Assembly (NCBI GenBank): GCA_023264635.1
Contig: JAHFLT010000013.1
Span: forward strand, 1-39,175
Origin: Candidatus Woesearchaeota archaeon
GTDB taxonomy: Archaea; Nanobdellota; Nanobdellia; Woesearchaeales; JAGVYF01
DNA length: 39,175 nucleotides
Direction: 5' to 3'
Shown here: positions 24,898-31,925 of the stretch, piece by piece
Layout: every line of letters begins with the position of its first letter
Position numbering within the stretch: position 1 is the first letter of the stretch
Position numbers and translations under genes: made by a program
Notes under the pieces: model-generated
Databases searched by the model: none
What the model saw: the letters and a program-made list of their open reading frames with translations, nothing else
Told to the model about the DNA's origin: nothing

Positions 24898-24906
24898 CAT
24901 TTATAT
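24898..24906 (+). promoter_or_regulatory. TATA box of the phosphoesterase at 24947
   Basis: CATTTATATG about 45 nt before the ATG; a GAGAGAGGT ribosome site at 24928-24936 then lies in a short leader. Confidence 0.5.
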
Positions 24907-24946
24907 GTTTGGGTAGTTTTTATACGCGAGAGAGGTACAATAATAG

Positions 24947-25552
24947 ATGGTCAAAATACTTGCAACAGGAGACTGGCATGGTGACATGGGACGTCCTGCC
25001 ACACTGGCAGAGCTGGCAGTAAAAGAGAATGTTGACATAGTGCTGTTGGGCGGAGACTTGGTAAATGCAGAAAAAGACACAACCAATTTAATTGGCCCAT
25101 TCCTCAGCAAGAAACTCAAAGTAGGTTTTGTGTGGGGTAACCACGATGGTCCTGAGCTTGCTGACTTCTGGCAGAATGCCTATAAGATTAGCAACCTCCA
25201 CGGTTATGGTATTATGGTTGGTGATGTCGGATTTTTTGGCTGTGGTGGAGCTAATGTTGGTTTGGACCAATTCACAGAAGATGAGATGTTTCAATATCTT
25301 TTAGTAGGCTATGAAAAAGTTAAGAGCGCAAAAGTCAAAGTGATGGTCACCCATGTTCATCCTGCAGGAACAATAGGGGAAAAATTCTCACGCTACGTGA
25401 AGGGGTCGAAAGGTGTCAGGAAAGCAATCGATGTTCTTCAACCGAATGTACATGTAACCTGTCATGTCCATGAAGCTGAAGGGATTGAGGACAAAGTCGG
25501 CAAGACGCGCATTGTCCATGTCGGGAGAAATGGGAAAATATTAACTGTGTAG
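24947..25552 (+). CDS. Calcineurin-like metallophosphoesterase, cytoplasmic
   Basis: A 201-residue phosphoesterase with all five family motifs: ATGDWHGD (6-13), LGGDLVN, WGNHDGP, VTHVHPAG and TCHVHEAEG. No signal peptide. The compact size resembles YfcE/MJ0936-like or TTHA-like phosphodiesterases. The substrate is not deducible. It stands alone on the plus strand behind its own promoter, divergent from the redox operon. It is the third metallophosphoesterase in this window and the only one without a hypervariable paralogue beside it. Confidence 0.9.
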   Translation: MVKILATGDWHGDMGRPATLAELAVKENVDIVLLGGDLVNAEKDTTNLIGPFLSKKLKVGFVWGNHDGPELADFWQNAYKISNLHGYGIMVGDVGFFGCGGANVGLDQFTEDEMFQYLLVGYEKVKSAKVKVMVTHVHPAGTIGEKFSRYVKGSKGVRKAIDVLQPNVHVTCHVHEAEGIEDKVGKTRIVHVGRNGKILTV

Positions 25553-25604
25553 AAATAATAATTATCTTTAGAATTGAGGCTTTGAGGCTATTTTTCGTTA
25601 CTGT

Positions 25605-26351
25605 TTATTGTTGAAGCCACTCAACACATGTTCGGATAAATGAGGATTCATTAATATATCTACTATCTTCATGTGCCAGATCAAAGGTGACAAACACTGT
25701 CTTGAAGTGTTTTCTGTTGCTCACTGCAACGCATTCTAAAGTATTCTTCATCCCTTCCGTTGCGTTTCTATTAGAAAGCATAACCATTCGATGGCTGCCG
25801 TCGTTTGGCTTAATGATATCAGCCATATTCCATAGCTTGAAATGGTAGTCATCTGATGAATAGTTAGAGAATATAGCTGGCAGATATGCCCACCTGAAAA
25901 CGTCACATTGTTCATTAACACCTATATCCGGATCTCCTTCTGTTTTGATATAGTGCGCATTCAGATACCACCCTAAAAATTGTTGGTGGTCATTAAAGCC
26001 GTGCCTTAGTGAACGTGCTAATCCATCTCCAGTAAGCAGTAGGCTTCGTCTTCCATCGGAATTGTCGAGGTACTCTTTCAGTCGTGCCTCTTCTTCATTA
26101 GATAATGATCCACTGTTTCCCGTAAACCAGAAGACCGTGCGATATTTCACCATCTGCTCTAAAGATGGCGTTCCCATGCTTTGCGTCTCCCAGTACGTAG
26201 CAGGTATGCCTGCTTCATGACACCATACTTTGTATTTCTCTTCATACCTCTTTCCATTGTCATCATCTACAAGAAAGATGGGCTCAGATGCATATGCTGA
26301 TGAGATAAGTGCTGATGGTATAAGAAGCGCAGATAAGACGATGGCTTTCAT
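25605..26351 (-). CDS. Exported GATase-like (ThuA/DUF4350-type) protein
   Basis: A 248-residue secreted protein from Met 26351: signal peptide (1-22, ending AYASE) and one alpha/beta domain starting EPIFLVDDDNGKRYEEKY. The pattern LVDDD, then VFWFTGNSG, LSNEEEARLKEYLD and LLLTGDG is that of flavodoxin/GATase-like domains found in archaeal exported proteins and secreted peptidases. No catalytic Cys-His-Glu set is obvious. A TTTATAATT about 25 nt before this ATG supports a leaderless start; a longer frame to 26510 exists but would bury the signal peptide. Divergent from the cupredoxin gene. Confidence 0.75.
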   Translation of the reverse strand: MKAIVLSALLIPSALISSAYASEPIFLVDDDNGKRYEEKYKVWCHEAGIPATYWETQSMGTPSLEQMVKYRTVFWFTGNSGSLSNEEEARLKEYLDNSDGRRSLLLTGDGLARSLRHGFNDHQQFLGWYLNAHYIKTEGDPDIGVNEQCDVFRWAYLPAIFSNYSSDDYHFKLWNMADIIKPNDGSHRMVMLSNRNATEGMKNTLECVAVSNRKHFKTVFVTFDLAHEDSRYINESSFIRTCVEWLQQ

Positions 26352-26410
26352 GACGTTGTTGGAAAAGAATGCAATTATAAATTCTTTGCGGAGAAATTCT
26401 TTTAGGTAAT

Positions 26411-26420
26411 CATATATATC
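26411..26420 (+). promoter_or_regulatory. TATA box of the cupredoxin gene
   Basis: CATATATATC, centred 27 nt before ATG 26442. It makes the ATG at 26424 an unlikely start since it would precede the transcription start. Confidence 0.55.
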
Positions 26421-26441
26421 ACCATGAGTACATATGACAGC

Positions 26442-26963
26442 ATGAGAAACCTTTTTTGTTTTATTCTGTTGCTTGTTGTCATTGCTATTGCTGGCTGCAG
26501 AACAGGACACCCAGCTGTTCCTGAGACATGGGATCCCGAACCGCCACCAGTACAGCTACCGGTGCAACAAGTACAATCCGCTGAAGCCACTGAAACACCG
26601 ACTGCACAGACCACTGAAGAGCTGAAACAACAAGCTTTACCACCAGTTCCACCTAGCCCGAAATCCGCTCTTGATGCGAAGCTCGCTCCCACAGAAAGTC
26701 AAACTGGTCGTACTACACCAAGCACTGTCGGTGTAACTATAAGTGGTTTCAAATTTGTTCCTCAGGTAGTCCACATCAAAGTCGGCAGTGCAGTCAAATG
26801 GATAAATGATGATGCTGTGCCGCATACTGTAACAAGCAGCGACTTTGATTCTGGTCTGATGAAGAAAGGGCAAAGCTGGTCATACACTTTCAGTAAGAGT
26901 GGGTCATACGACTATATCTGTACCCCTCATCCTTGGATGAAAGGCAAAATCATTGTTGAGTAG
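26442..26963 (+). CDS. Blue-copper (cupredoxin) lipoprotein
   Basis: A protein of about 173 residues: lipoprotein signal ending AIAGC, a Pro/Thr/Gln-rich linker (about 25-90) and a C-terminal plastocyanin-like domain. The copper ligands are all visible: His in VPHTVTS, and Cys, His and Met in ICTPHPWMKG. It likely carries electrons at the outer face of the membrane. Lipobox and long linker together indicate membrane tethering, consistent with lgt in this window. The start is placed at ATG 26442 from TATA spacing and the signal peptide; ATG 26424 is an alternative. Convergent with the RING-like gene (14-nt overlap). Confidence 0.92.
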   Translation: MRNLFCFILLLVVIAIAGCRTGHPAVPETWDPEPPPVQLPVQQVQSAEATETPTAQTTEELKQQALPPVPPSPKSALDAKLAPTESQTGRTTPSTVGVTISGFKFVPQVVHIKVGSAVKWINDDAVPHTVTSSDFDSGLMKKGQSWSYTFSKSGSYDYICTPHPWMKGKIIVE

Positions 26964-27258
26964 TGCAACCGTATATGCTGCATCTGTCCATATATTCCCA
27001 ACAATCTTTATGATAGGGTGAGTGACAACTAGCACACGTCACATACATTTTTCCAAAACCATAGCCACAGACAAGGCAATGTGAATCAGCAAGATGCTCT
27101 AATGGGGATTCTCGAGAAAGTGGTTTACGAAATGAACGGATACTATCTTTTGCCCATGTGTATGCCTCTTTGATTTTGTTGGCAAAATAGCTAAAAGGAT
27201 CATGATCAACGTCTATCACTACAGGGATATTCCCCTCAGACAAATAGATTAGTTTCAT
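26950..27258 (-). CDS. RING/zinc-finger-like protein
   Basis: A 102-residue protein. The C-terminal half carries eight metal ligands in RING-like spacing: CLVCG, then VTCASCHSPYHKDCW, then RCSIYGC. This is very like the Prok-RING family (C..CG, C..C...YH..CW, GC...GC) described in bacteria and archaea (family knowledge, by eye). The N-terminal 50 residues form a basic helix-rich part. It overlaps the upstream gene by ATGA, so the two proteins are coupled. A ubiquitin-ligase function cannot be inferred; in prokaryotes such fingers are often protein-protein adaptors. Confidence 0.75.
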   Translation of the reverse strand: MKLIYLSEGNIPVVIDVDHDPFSYFANKIKEAYTWAKDSIRSFRKPLSRESPLEHLADSHCLVCGYGFGKMYVTCASCHSPYHKDCWEYMDRCSIYGCTTQQ

Positions 27259-27887
27259 TTTGTGTCTAACTTCGCCCGTATAAGCAAAGGATTCATATCC
27301 GTAAGACCATAGAGATGAATGCTTTCCTCGATTAATGCAGCATACTTTTGGAGTAACACCAACCTGTCGTAGATCGATGGCAAATCATCTCCGGGTTTAA
27401 TGATACCCTTATAGCCTAAGCGTAGTAATGGTTTGCTTACTGAATTAGCAAATATGCGTGCTTCCTGAAAGAGAATAATCTGATGAATTTTCTCAACAGT
27501 AGCCATGAATTCATTTTCTTTTTGCAGGATGATGTCTTCAGATGATTTGTGCAGGTCACGGTATGCTATTGGCGTAGGATGGTTATAAAGAGCTCCTGTT
27601 TCGGGAATAAAACAAGCAACACTCATCAATGATCCCTGATACCAGAAATCAATGAACAGTTTTTCTTCTTTGCTTTTACATTGGGACTGCGTAAGATATT
27701 CTTTGTACTCTCCCCTCCGATCATAATAATCATACAATGCCCCATACCCTAGCCAGTCGTCTCCAGACAAATAGTCATCAGCTCTTTGTATGTTTTGCGT
27801 GCTATCTTTTTTCTTTTTTACAAGCGGGTCTAGTAGCTGTACAAGATTTTCTAATGTTTTCTTTGTCTTATCAAAGAGTTCATCCAT
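27255..27887 (-). CDS. Unknown helical protein coupled to the RING-like protein
   Basis: A 210-residue, mostly helical protein from Met 27887 (MDELFDKTKKTLENLVQLLD). It has a coiled-coil start, a Tyr/Asp-rich middle (SGDDWLGYGALYDYYDRR) and a long helical end. An upstream in-frame ATG at 27959 exists only because the adjacent mobile element supplies the codons; a TATA-like ATTTTAATAG lies about 30 nt before 27887, so I prefer that start. The RING-like gene follows with an ATGA overlap. The 265-bp insertion lies 45 nt upstream, in the divergent promoter region. Family unknown. Confidence 0.65.
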   Translation of the reverse strand: MDELFDKTKKTLENLVQLLDPLVKKKKDSTQNIQRADDYLSGDDWLGYGALYDYYDRRGEYKEYLTQSQCKSKEEKLFIDFWYQGSLMSVACFIPETGALYNHPTPIAYRDLHKSSEDIILQKENEFMATVEKIHQIILFQEARIFANSVSKPLLRLGYKGIIKPGDDLPSIYDRLVLLQKYAALIEESIHLYGLTDMNPLLIRAKLDTK

Positions 27888-27931
27888 CAATTTGTGAATT
27901 GGAGCAACTATTAAAATGTTGTGCGTCAATA

Positions 27932-28196
27932 GGCTCTGTAGAAAGTGTACCATTGCCACTCTTAAGGGAGAGCACCTTCAAGAGTGAGGAAAAGTGACAA
28001 AGGGGATGCAAAGTTGCGAAGCAACTTGCACAAGAAATCTGCGAGATTTCTTTGTGCTCCATCCGGGAAATGTAAAGAAGCCATAGGCTTCTTGCACAAG
28101 GAGAACAACGGTTCTCCTTTGTGTCACTTTACAGACTAACAGCGCATGCGAGCTGAGGTGCAATGGCGAGCGAGAGCGAGACTTTCTACAGAGTTA
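27932..28196. mobile_element. 265-bp non-autonomous element (MITE) with IS6-like ends
   Basis: Ends CTCTGTAGAAAGT (left, 27934-27946) and its inverted copy ACTTTCTACAGAG (right, 28181-28193); the outermost left end is GG. Both sides carry an exact 8-bp direct repeat CGTCAATA (27924-27931 and 28197-28204), the target duplication. The GGCTCTGT-start with 8-bp duplication recalls IS6-family elements (GGCTCTGTTGCAAA ends). No transposase inside. The interior is a chain of hairpins. It is inserted between two divergent genes and adds a spurious in-frame start to the left one. Confidence 0.8.
27957..28123. repeat. Chain of five hairpins inside the 265-bp element
   Basis: Stems: CACTCTT/AAGAGTG (27957-27986), AAGTTGC/GCAACTT (28011-28027), GCACAAGAAATC/GATTTCTTTGTGC (28028-28057), AAGAAGCC/GGCTTCTT (28075-28093) and CACAAGGAGAAC/GTTCTCCTTTGTG (28097-28123). 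Stems 3 and 5 share the same CACAA...TTGTG clamp with one bulged T. An alternative outer stem pairs 27991-28003 with 28116-28130. Confidence 0.75.
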
Positions 28197-28267
28197 CGTC
28201 AATAGAACATCAATAGAAAGTGACTACGCCAAAAGTATTAAATAGTTACTATAACGTGGTTACAAAT

Positions 28268-28657
28268 ATGGCAGTTTTTTTTACGCAACGAACAGTGGAT
28301 GATGCTGTACAACAGGAAATGCCTGAAGCACAGCGCAGACTATTGCAGCAGTTTGAAGGGAACAAACAGCTGCAGAAAACATGGGAAGAGCACGCCGAGA
28401 AATGCGAAACTGCACAAGAAGGACTCGTTATTGTTAAGAGGCAAAATATCATTGGTGGACAAGAAACGAAAGAAACATCGGGAAGCATTTATAGCAAGAG
28501 CTCTGTCTCCTTTGGATGTGCTTGCAGGCAGCTCTTCTTTACAGCAGATGAAAAGGGAAATGTAACTGCAAAAGAGAGTTCTGTGGGAAAGGAAGAGAAA
28601 CCAGTCGGGTATCTTGCTGAAGAGAAAACTACTTCTCTCTATTCACAGCGGCTTTGA
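28268..28657 (+). CDS. Unknown 129-residue protein
   Basis: Begins MAVFFTQRTVDDAVQQEM at ATG 28268, 29-30 nt after a TATA-like ATTAAATAG, fitting a leaderless transcript; the in-frame upstream ATG at 28220 precedes that box. The N-terminal half is helical; the second half has a short beta pattern with two Cys (FGCACRQLFFTADEKGN). Cytoplasmic. It is convergent with, and overlaps by 29 nt, the GDPD gene. Family unknown. Confidence 0.6.
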   Translation: MAVFFTQRTVDDAVQQEMPEAQRRLLQQFEGNKQLQKTWEEHAEKCETAQEGLVIVKRQNIIGGQETKETSGSIYSKSSVSFGCACRQLFFTADEKGNVTAKESSVGKEEKPVGYLAEEKTTSLYSQRL

Positions 28658-29315
28658 CTTTATCCGGGAAATTGGATATGATTCCATCAACACCATAAGA
28701 AAGCCAGTAGGCTATCTCTAAGGATTCATCAACTGTATATACATAGACAGAGCATCCTTCTCTATGAGCTATTGAAATATGCTCAGGCTGAAGGAAGTCC
28801 TTTGAGGGGTTATAGGCAATAACTTGGAGTTCTCGTAACAATTCTGGCAGATTATAAGGGATTCCCTCGAAAAGTACTGCTGTCTTTATCTCAGGTTCAT
28901 ATTCCTTAATTAGCTGCAATGCCTCTTGATTAAAAGAGGATATCATTATCTGGTCAAAGGCATTGCGTTTCCTGAGGTAATACATTATCAGTCCCTCAAT
29001 TCCATATCCTTTGATCTCTACGTTAATTTTTGCTTTGTCTGCGACAAGCCAATAAACATCGTCCAGCGTGGGTATCTTCTCTCCTTTGCCTGCATCGAGT
29101 TGCTGCAGCTCTGCTTTTGTGTAAGAGGTGACTAAGCCATGGCCATTGGTGGTTCTATCCAATGTATTGTCGTGAATCACCATCAGGTGGCCGTCTTTGC
29201 TCGCATGGACATCAAGCTCTACCATATCGACACCCAAATCTAAGGCTTTCTGGAAAGAGCACAATGTATTCTCTGGCTCATGACCAGCTGCCCCACGATG
29301 ACCTATTACCTGCAT
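28629..29315 (-). CDS. ugpQ: Glycerophosphodiester phosphodiesterase
   Basis: A GDPD-family TIM-barrel enzyme of about 228 residues that splits glycerophosphodiesters into glycerol phosphate and an alcohol. Visible catalytic features: IGHRGAAGHEPENT (HRG motif and metal-binding E), VELDVHASKDGHLMVIHD (E, D and H), TNGHG, and the metal Glu in INVEIKG. No signal peptide, so cytoplasmic. Start at ATG 29315, about 28 nt after TTTATATAA on the minus strand. Related bacterial enzymes are called UgpQ or GlpQ2; substrate in an ether-lipid archaeon could differ. Confidence 0.92.
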   Translation of the reverse strand: MQVIGHRGAAGHEPENTLCSFQKALDLGVDMVELDVHASKDGHLMVIHDNTLDRTTNGHGLVTSYTKAELQQLDAGKGEKIPTLDDVYWLVADKAKINVEIKGYGIEGLIMYYLRKRNAFDQIMISSFNQEALQLIKEYEPEIKTAVLFEGIPYNLPELLRELQVIAYNPSKDFLQPEHISIAHREGCSVYVYTVDESLEIAYWLSYGVDGIISNFPDKVKAAVNREK

Positions 29316-29359
29316 AGAAAAAGAAAACACTATTAATTATATAAAATTACTTTAGAGAA

Positions 29360-29503
29360 TTACTTTCTGCATGTTCCTTTGCACTTGCCCCATTCTACGG
29401 GGTGAACATCAGCACGCTTGCAGGTGCATCCTATGGAGGTGCAACTTATTGTACCGTCATCATCTTTTTGCCAATAGTTGTTTTTTTGTGTTGTGTATGT
29501 CAT
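29360..29503 (-). CDS. 47-residue Cys-rich protein
   Basis: A short frame starting MTYTTQKNNYWQKDDDGTIS, followed by SCTSIGCTCKR and WGKCKGTCRK. Five cysteines in a small basic protein suggest a zinc ribbon or disulfide mini-protein. Support comes from the start: it overlaps the stop of the upstream gene as TAATG, the same coupling as pheS-pheT. No signal peptide. Family unknown. Confidence 0.55.
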   Translation of the reverse strand: MTYTTQKNNYWQKDDDGTISCTSIGCTCKRADVHPVEWGKCKGTCRK

Positions 29504-29877
29504 TATCCATGCAGGAAATAAGGATTCTCAACATGCATTCCCGGCTCCTTTACAGTGAGGTATTTACTGTCTTCAACAGATTTTTTGAGGGAATAGGATA
29601 AACCAATTGGTTTGAATGCAGTATACAGTGGCTCTTGTTCTGGGGCAGTTGCATAGTGTATCGGTGCTGCTGTTAGGAAACCAGTGTATTGTCTGGCATC
29701 ACTTTCACAGACATGTTCCTTCTCGCACTTCAGGAGCAATTCTTCATCTCGCGGAGTTACACGAGCTACTAGGTTGTCTCCTCTTGTATCTGACATCCTC
29801 CTTTCGAGATTTTGAGAAGGATCAATGATGTCTTTGGTTAGATGGATAACCATTTCCTTTTGATCGTTGTCACACAT
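29503..29877 (-). CDS. Unknown 124-residue protein
   Basis: Starts MCDNDQKEMVIHLTKDIIDP. It has a polar N-terminal half with two Cys (LLKCEKEHVCESD) and a Pro/Tyr-rich end (APIHYATAPEQEPLYTAFKP to ENPYFLHG) with little regular structure. The stop overlaps the start of the 47-residue Cys-rich gene. It lies downstream of the hypervariable paralogue 4 operon with a 158-nt gap. No family recognised. Confidence 0.6.
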   Translation of the reverse strand: MCDNDQKEMVIHLTKDIIDPSQNLERRMSDTRGDNLVARVTPRDEELLLKCEKEHVCESDARQYTGFLTAAPIHYATAPEQEPLYTAFKPIGLSYSLKKSVEDSKYLTVKEPGMHVENPYFLHG

Positions 29878-30035
29878 AGTGTCTCCTTTTTGCTTTATTG
29901 TTGTTATTATATTTCCTTTCTTTTAAAGGGTTTGGATAACGCATCAGACTGTTTTGTCTCATTATGGTCAACTTGCTTTGCTGCATATATCTTTGTTACT
30001 AACAAGATCATTACAGAAACTGCATTTTGATTGGA

Positions 30036-30692
30036 TCATTTTAGGCGTACCCCGCGAGAAGCCTTGAAGTTGTAGTAGGCGCTGATAATATACTGGTTGG
30101 CGAAGCCGCGACTAACAGGCCACAAAACATTTTCGGGTGGAAGATAAAGCCATGCATTCTGCCTAACCTCTTCCGGTAATATCGCATAGTGACGAGACCA
30201 GAGCTTCTCGACCAAAGCAGGGTTTATTTCGTTCGTCTCTTTAATGGGAACCCACTCACACAATGAGCTAACTGAATACACTTCCTCACCCGCGTGTTTC
30301 AGTTTTCCTCCTTGCACGACATAGTCGTTCCCGTTCCACCTCAAATTTTCAGGATCAAGATAACAATGCAACAGATTTCCTTCCCGCAGCACCGCCATGC
30401 TCAGCCATTCTCCATTATTATCCACCCTATCGTCAGCAACCACTTGCTGTTCTGGTTGCAGTCTCCCTTCCAGTCCTCTGCAAATAAGGTCAAAGGCTTC
30501 TGCTGGACGCGGATGGCGCTCGTAGCCGCGTTCTCGTAGCGCTCGCAGGCTGGCGTCGAAGGTGTACAGTCTTTTCTCTTCCTCTTTATACACCGCTTTC
30601 GGCTGGAAGACAACGTCAGCGAGTGCTGGCTTTACAGTAATTTCCTTTTTTTCGTCGGGTTTGCTTATGCCGAGATAACTGTCGATGGTCAT
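30036..30692 (-). CDS. Hypervariable paralogue 4, candidate DGR target protein
   Basis: A 218-residue member of the family with copies at 18604-20587, about 10 kb away. The body is highly similar (ERHPRPAEAFDLICRGLEG, GNLLHCYLDPENLRW, VQGGKLKHAGEEVYS, YAILPEEVRQNAW). The variable block (starts SRGFANQYII) lies between LWPV and ASRGVRLK. The 5' flank GTTTTGTGGCCTGTT and 3' flank CGCGGGGTACG are identical to those of copy 2, as needed for a shared template. The start overlaps the upstream metallophosphoesterase by ATGA, a direct coupling of the two proteins. Cytoplasmic. Confidence 0.85.
   Translation of the reverse strand: MTIDSYLGISKPDEKKEITVKPALADVVFQPKAVYKEEEKRLYTFDASLRALRERGYERHPRPAEAFDLICRGLEGRLQPEQQVVADDRVDNNGEWLSMAVLREGNLLHCYLDPENLRWNGNDYVVQGGKLKHAGEEVYSVSSLCEWVPIKETNEINPALVEKLWSRHYAILPEEVRQNAWLYLPPENVLWPVSRGFANQYIISAYYNFKASRGVRLK
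30063..30113 (-). repeat. Variable block of paralogue 4
   Basis: Seventeen codons, 15 ending in C or T; the exceptions are CAG (at the NNG site) and AAG. Length is one codon shorter than in copies 2 and 3. Confidence 0.75.
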
Positions 30693-31642
30693 TTTAGTTC
30701 ATGTCTCGCGATTTGCTTAATTAGGTCTACCTTCTTTTTATCTGGACTCTTGAGAGAGTAAAACGTGACGCTCTTGACTGTGCCGTCATTGTCTGTGTCT
30801 ATCTCAGCGAATGTGCCCCAGTCCAGAATTTTATCTGTAGCTGGGACAGTCATTGGATCACGGCCTCTACACAGCACTTTGTCTGTTATCGCTTCCATTG
30901 AACGCGAATCTATGAGGTCAAATCTTCCGAGGTTGCCACTGTTGACAATAACAGTCTCTTTGATTTTATCAATGCCTTTGAAACCCTTCTGATTATTTCC
31001 ATTTGGCCCAGATTCATGAACATGCCCAACAAGAAGCAATTTTGGCGCATGTACTGCTTCCTCCAAGTATCGTCTTGTCACTGGTGTCCCCCAGTGCTGT
31101 TGAAAAACGGTATAATCCAGAGAGCAGTGCGGTGGCTGGTGTGTTACTGCTATTGTTGGTTCGTGTTGGCATAAGAGAGCATACAGTTCTTTGTCATCGA
31201 ATCGTGCAATCAATGGACTGCCAGAAAACAAGTCTTCGAGATTTGCTATGTGCGCTGGCGTCTGCCTACCCCCACCATAGCCAAAATGTTTTATTCCGTC
31301 CTCTTCCAACAGCTTATGATCAAGATTATGATCTCCATAAACTGCATCAATCGCCACAGTGTCGTAATTACCAGGAATGACGAAATAAGGAATACCGCTT
31401 GCATCAAGAATGCGTTTGAATTCTGTATAAATACGAGTGGTCTGATCTATGACAGCCTGTCTAAAAGCATCTCTATTTCGTGTCTCGGTGAACCTCTCAA
31501 TATCACTTTTACCATAACCCTTTAGATTTAAATCTCCCGAGATAATAATTTTATCCGCATTCTTTGCCTGCGCAAAGTTCGCCAAGGCTGAGAGCGCATC
31601 ATAGTCTTCATGAACGTCTGAGCCGTGGATGTATTTGGTCAT
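30689..31642 (-). CDS. Calcineurin-like metallophosphoesterase coupled to paralogue 4
   Basis: A 317-residue cytoplasmic phosphoesterase. Motifs in order: GSDVHEDYD (7-15), SGDLNLKG, IPGNYDT, VTHQPPH and VGHVHESGPNG. In the third motif the usual His of GNHD is Tyr, a change also seen in some subfamilies and likely to alter chemistry or substrate. The C-terminal part (about 260-317) is a beta extension ending in a basic helix. It is followed by hypervariable paralogue 4 (4-nt ATGA overlap) and preceded by an 83-residue gene 19 nt upstream. Substrate unknown; it may act on whatever paralogue 4 recognises (inference). Confidence 0.9.
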   Translation of the reverse strand: MTKYIHGSDVHEDYDALSALANFAQAKNADKIIISGDLNLKGYGKSDIERFTETRNRDAFRQAVIDQTTRIYTEFKRILDASGIPYFVIPGNYDTVAIDAVYGDHNLDHKLLEEDGIKHFGYGGGRQTPAHIANLEDLFSGSPLIARFDDKELYALLCQHEPTIAVTHQPPHCSLDYTVFQQHWGTPVTRRYLEEAVHAPKLLLVGHVHESGPNGNNQKGFKGIDKIKETVIVNSGNLGRFDLIDSRSMEAITDKVLCRGRDPMTVPATDKILDWGTFAEIDTDNDGTVKSVTFYSLKSPDKKKVDLIKQIARHELK

Positions 31643-31661
31643 TTTCTCATCCCTACTTTAC

Positions 31662-31913
31662 TCACCCATACATTTCGTACATTATCCATCCATCTGTGCC
31701 TTTGCCGGCAAAGCGTGTTGTACCGTCATAGCGCTGGAGCAAGAGACTTGTATATTTTCCATCTTTTGTTTTTTTGAGCAATGGTTTATCGCCGGGAATG
31801 GTAAAGTAGGGAGTAACATCAACAAAATCCTGCTCAAAGTATCCCTCTCGTCTGCACGTATTCAGCAGTTTAATTAAATTACTAGAACTCTCAATTGTTC
31901 TGAAAATTTTCAT
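31662..31913 (-). CDS. Unknown 83-residue protein
   Basis: Starts MKIFRTIESSSNLIKLLNTC with AGGTGATG before the ATG, a good ribosome site. An N-terminal helix, then a beta-rich part (VTPYFTIPGDKPLL, YTSLLLQRYDGTTRF) ending GWIMYEMYG. It lies 12 nt after the helical-repeat gene and 19 nt before the phosphoesterase in one operon. No family recognised. Confidence 0.65.
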   Translation of the reverse strand: MKIFRTIESSSNLIKLLNTCRREGYFEQDFVDVTPYFTIPGDKPLLKKTKDGKYTSLLLQRYDGTTRFAGKGTDGWIMYEMYG

Positions 31914-31925
31914 TTTTCATCACCT

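Larger units (their letters stand above)
24620..24946. other. Divergent regulatory region (327 bp)
   Basis: No gene. It separates the minus-strand redox operon from the plus-strand phosphoesterase. It is AT-rich and contains a long inverted repeat, a 15-bp palindrome, and two similar CCCxAAATGAT motifs (24872-24897) close to the phosphoesterase TATA box. Confidence 0.6.

Noticed and set aside
27888-27959. Longer N-terminus for the helical protein (start at 27959)
   Set aside because: The extra codons come from the end of the inserted element and its target duplication, and a TATA-like box precedes ATG 27887.
29842-30030. 62-residue hydrophobic plus-strand frame
   Set aside because: Overlaps the start of a minus-strand gene and its promoter region; hydrophobicity comes from T-rich DNA.
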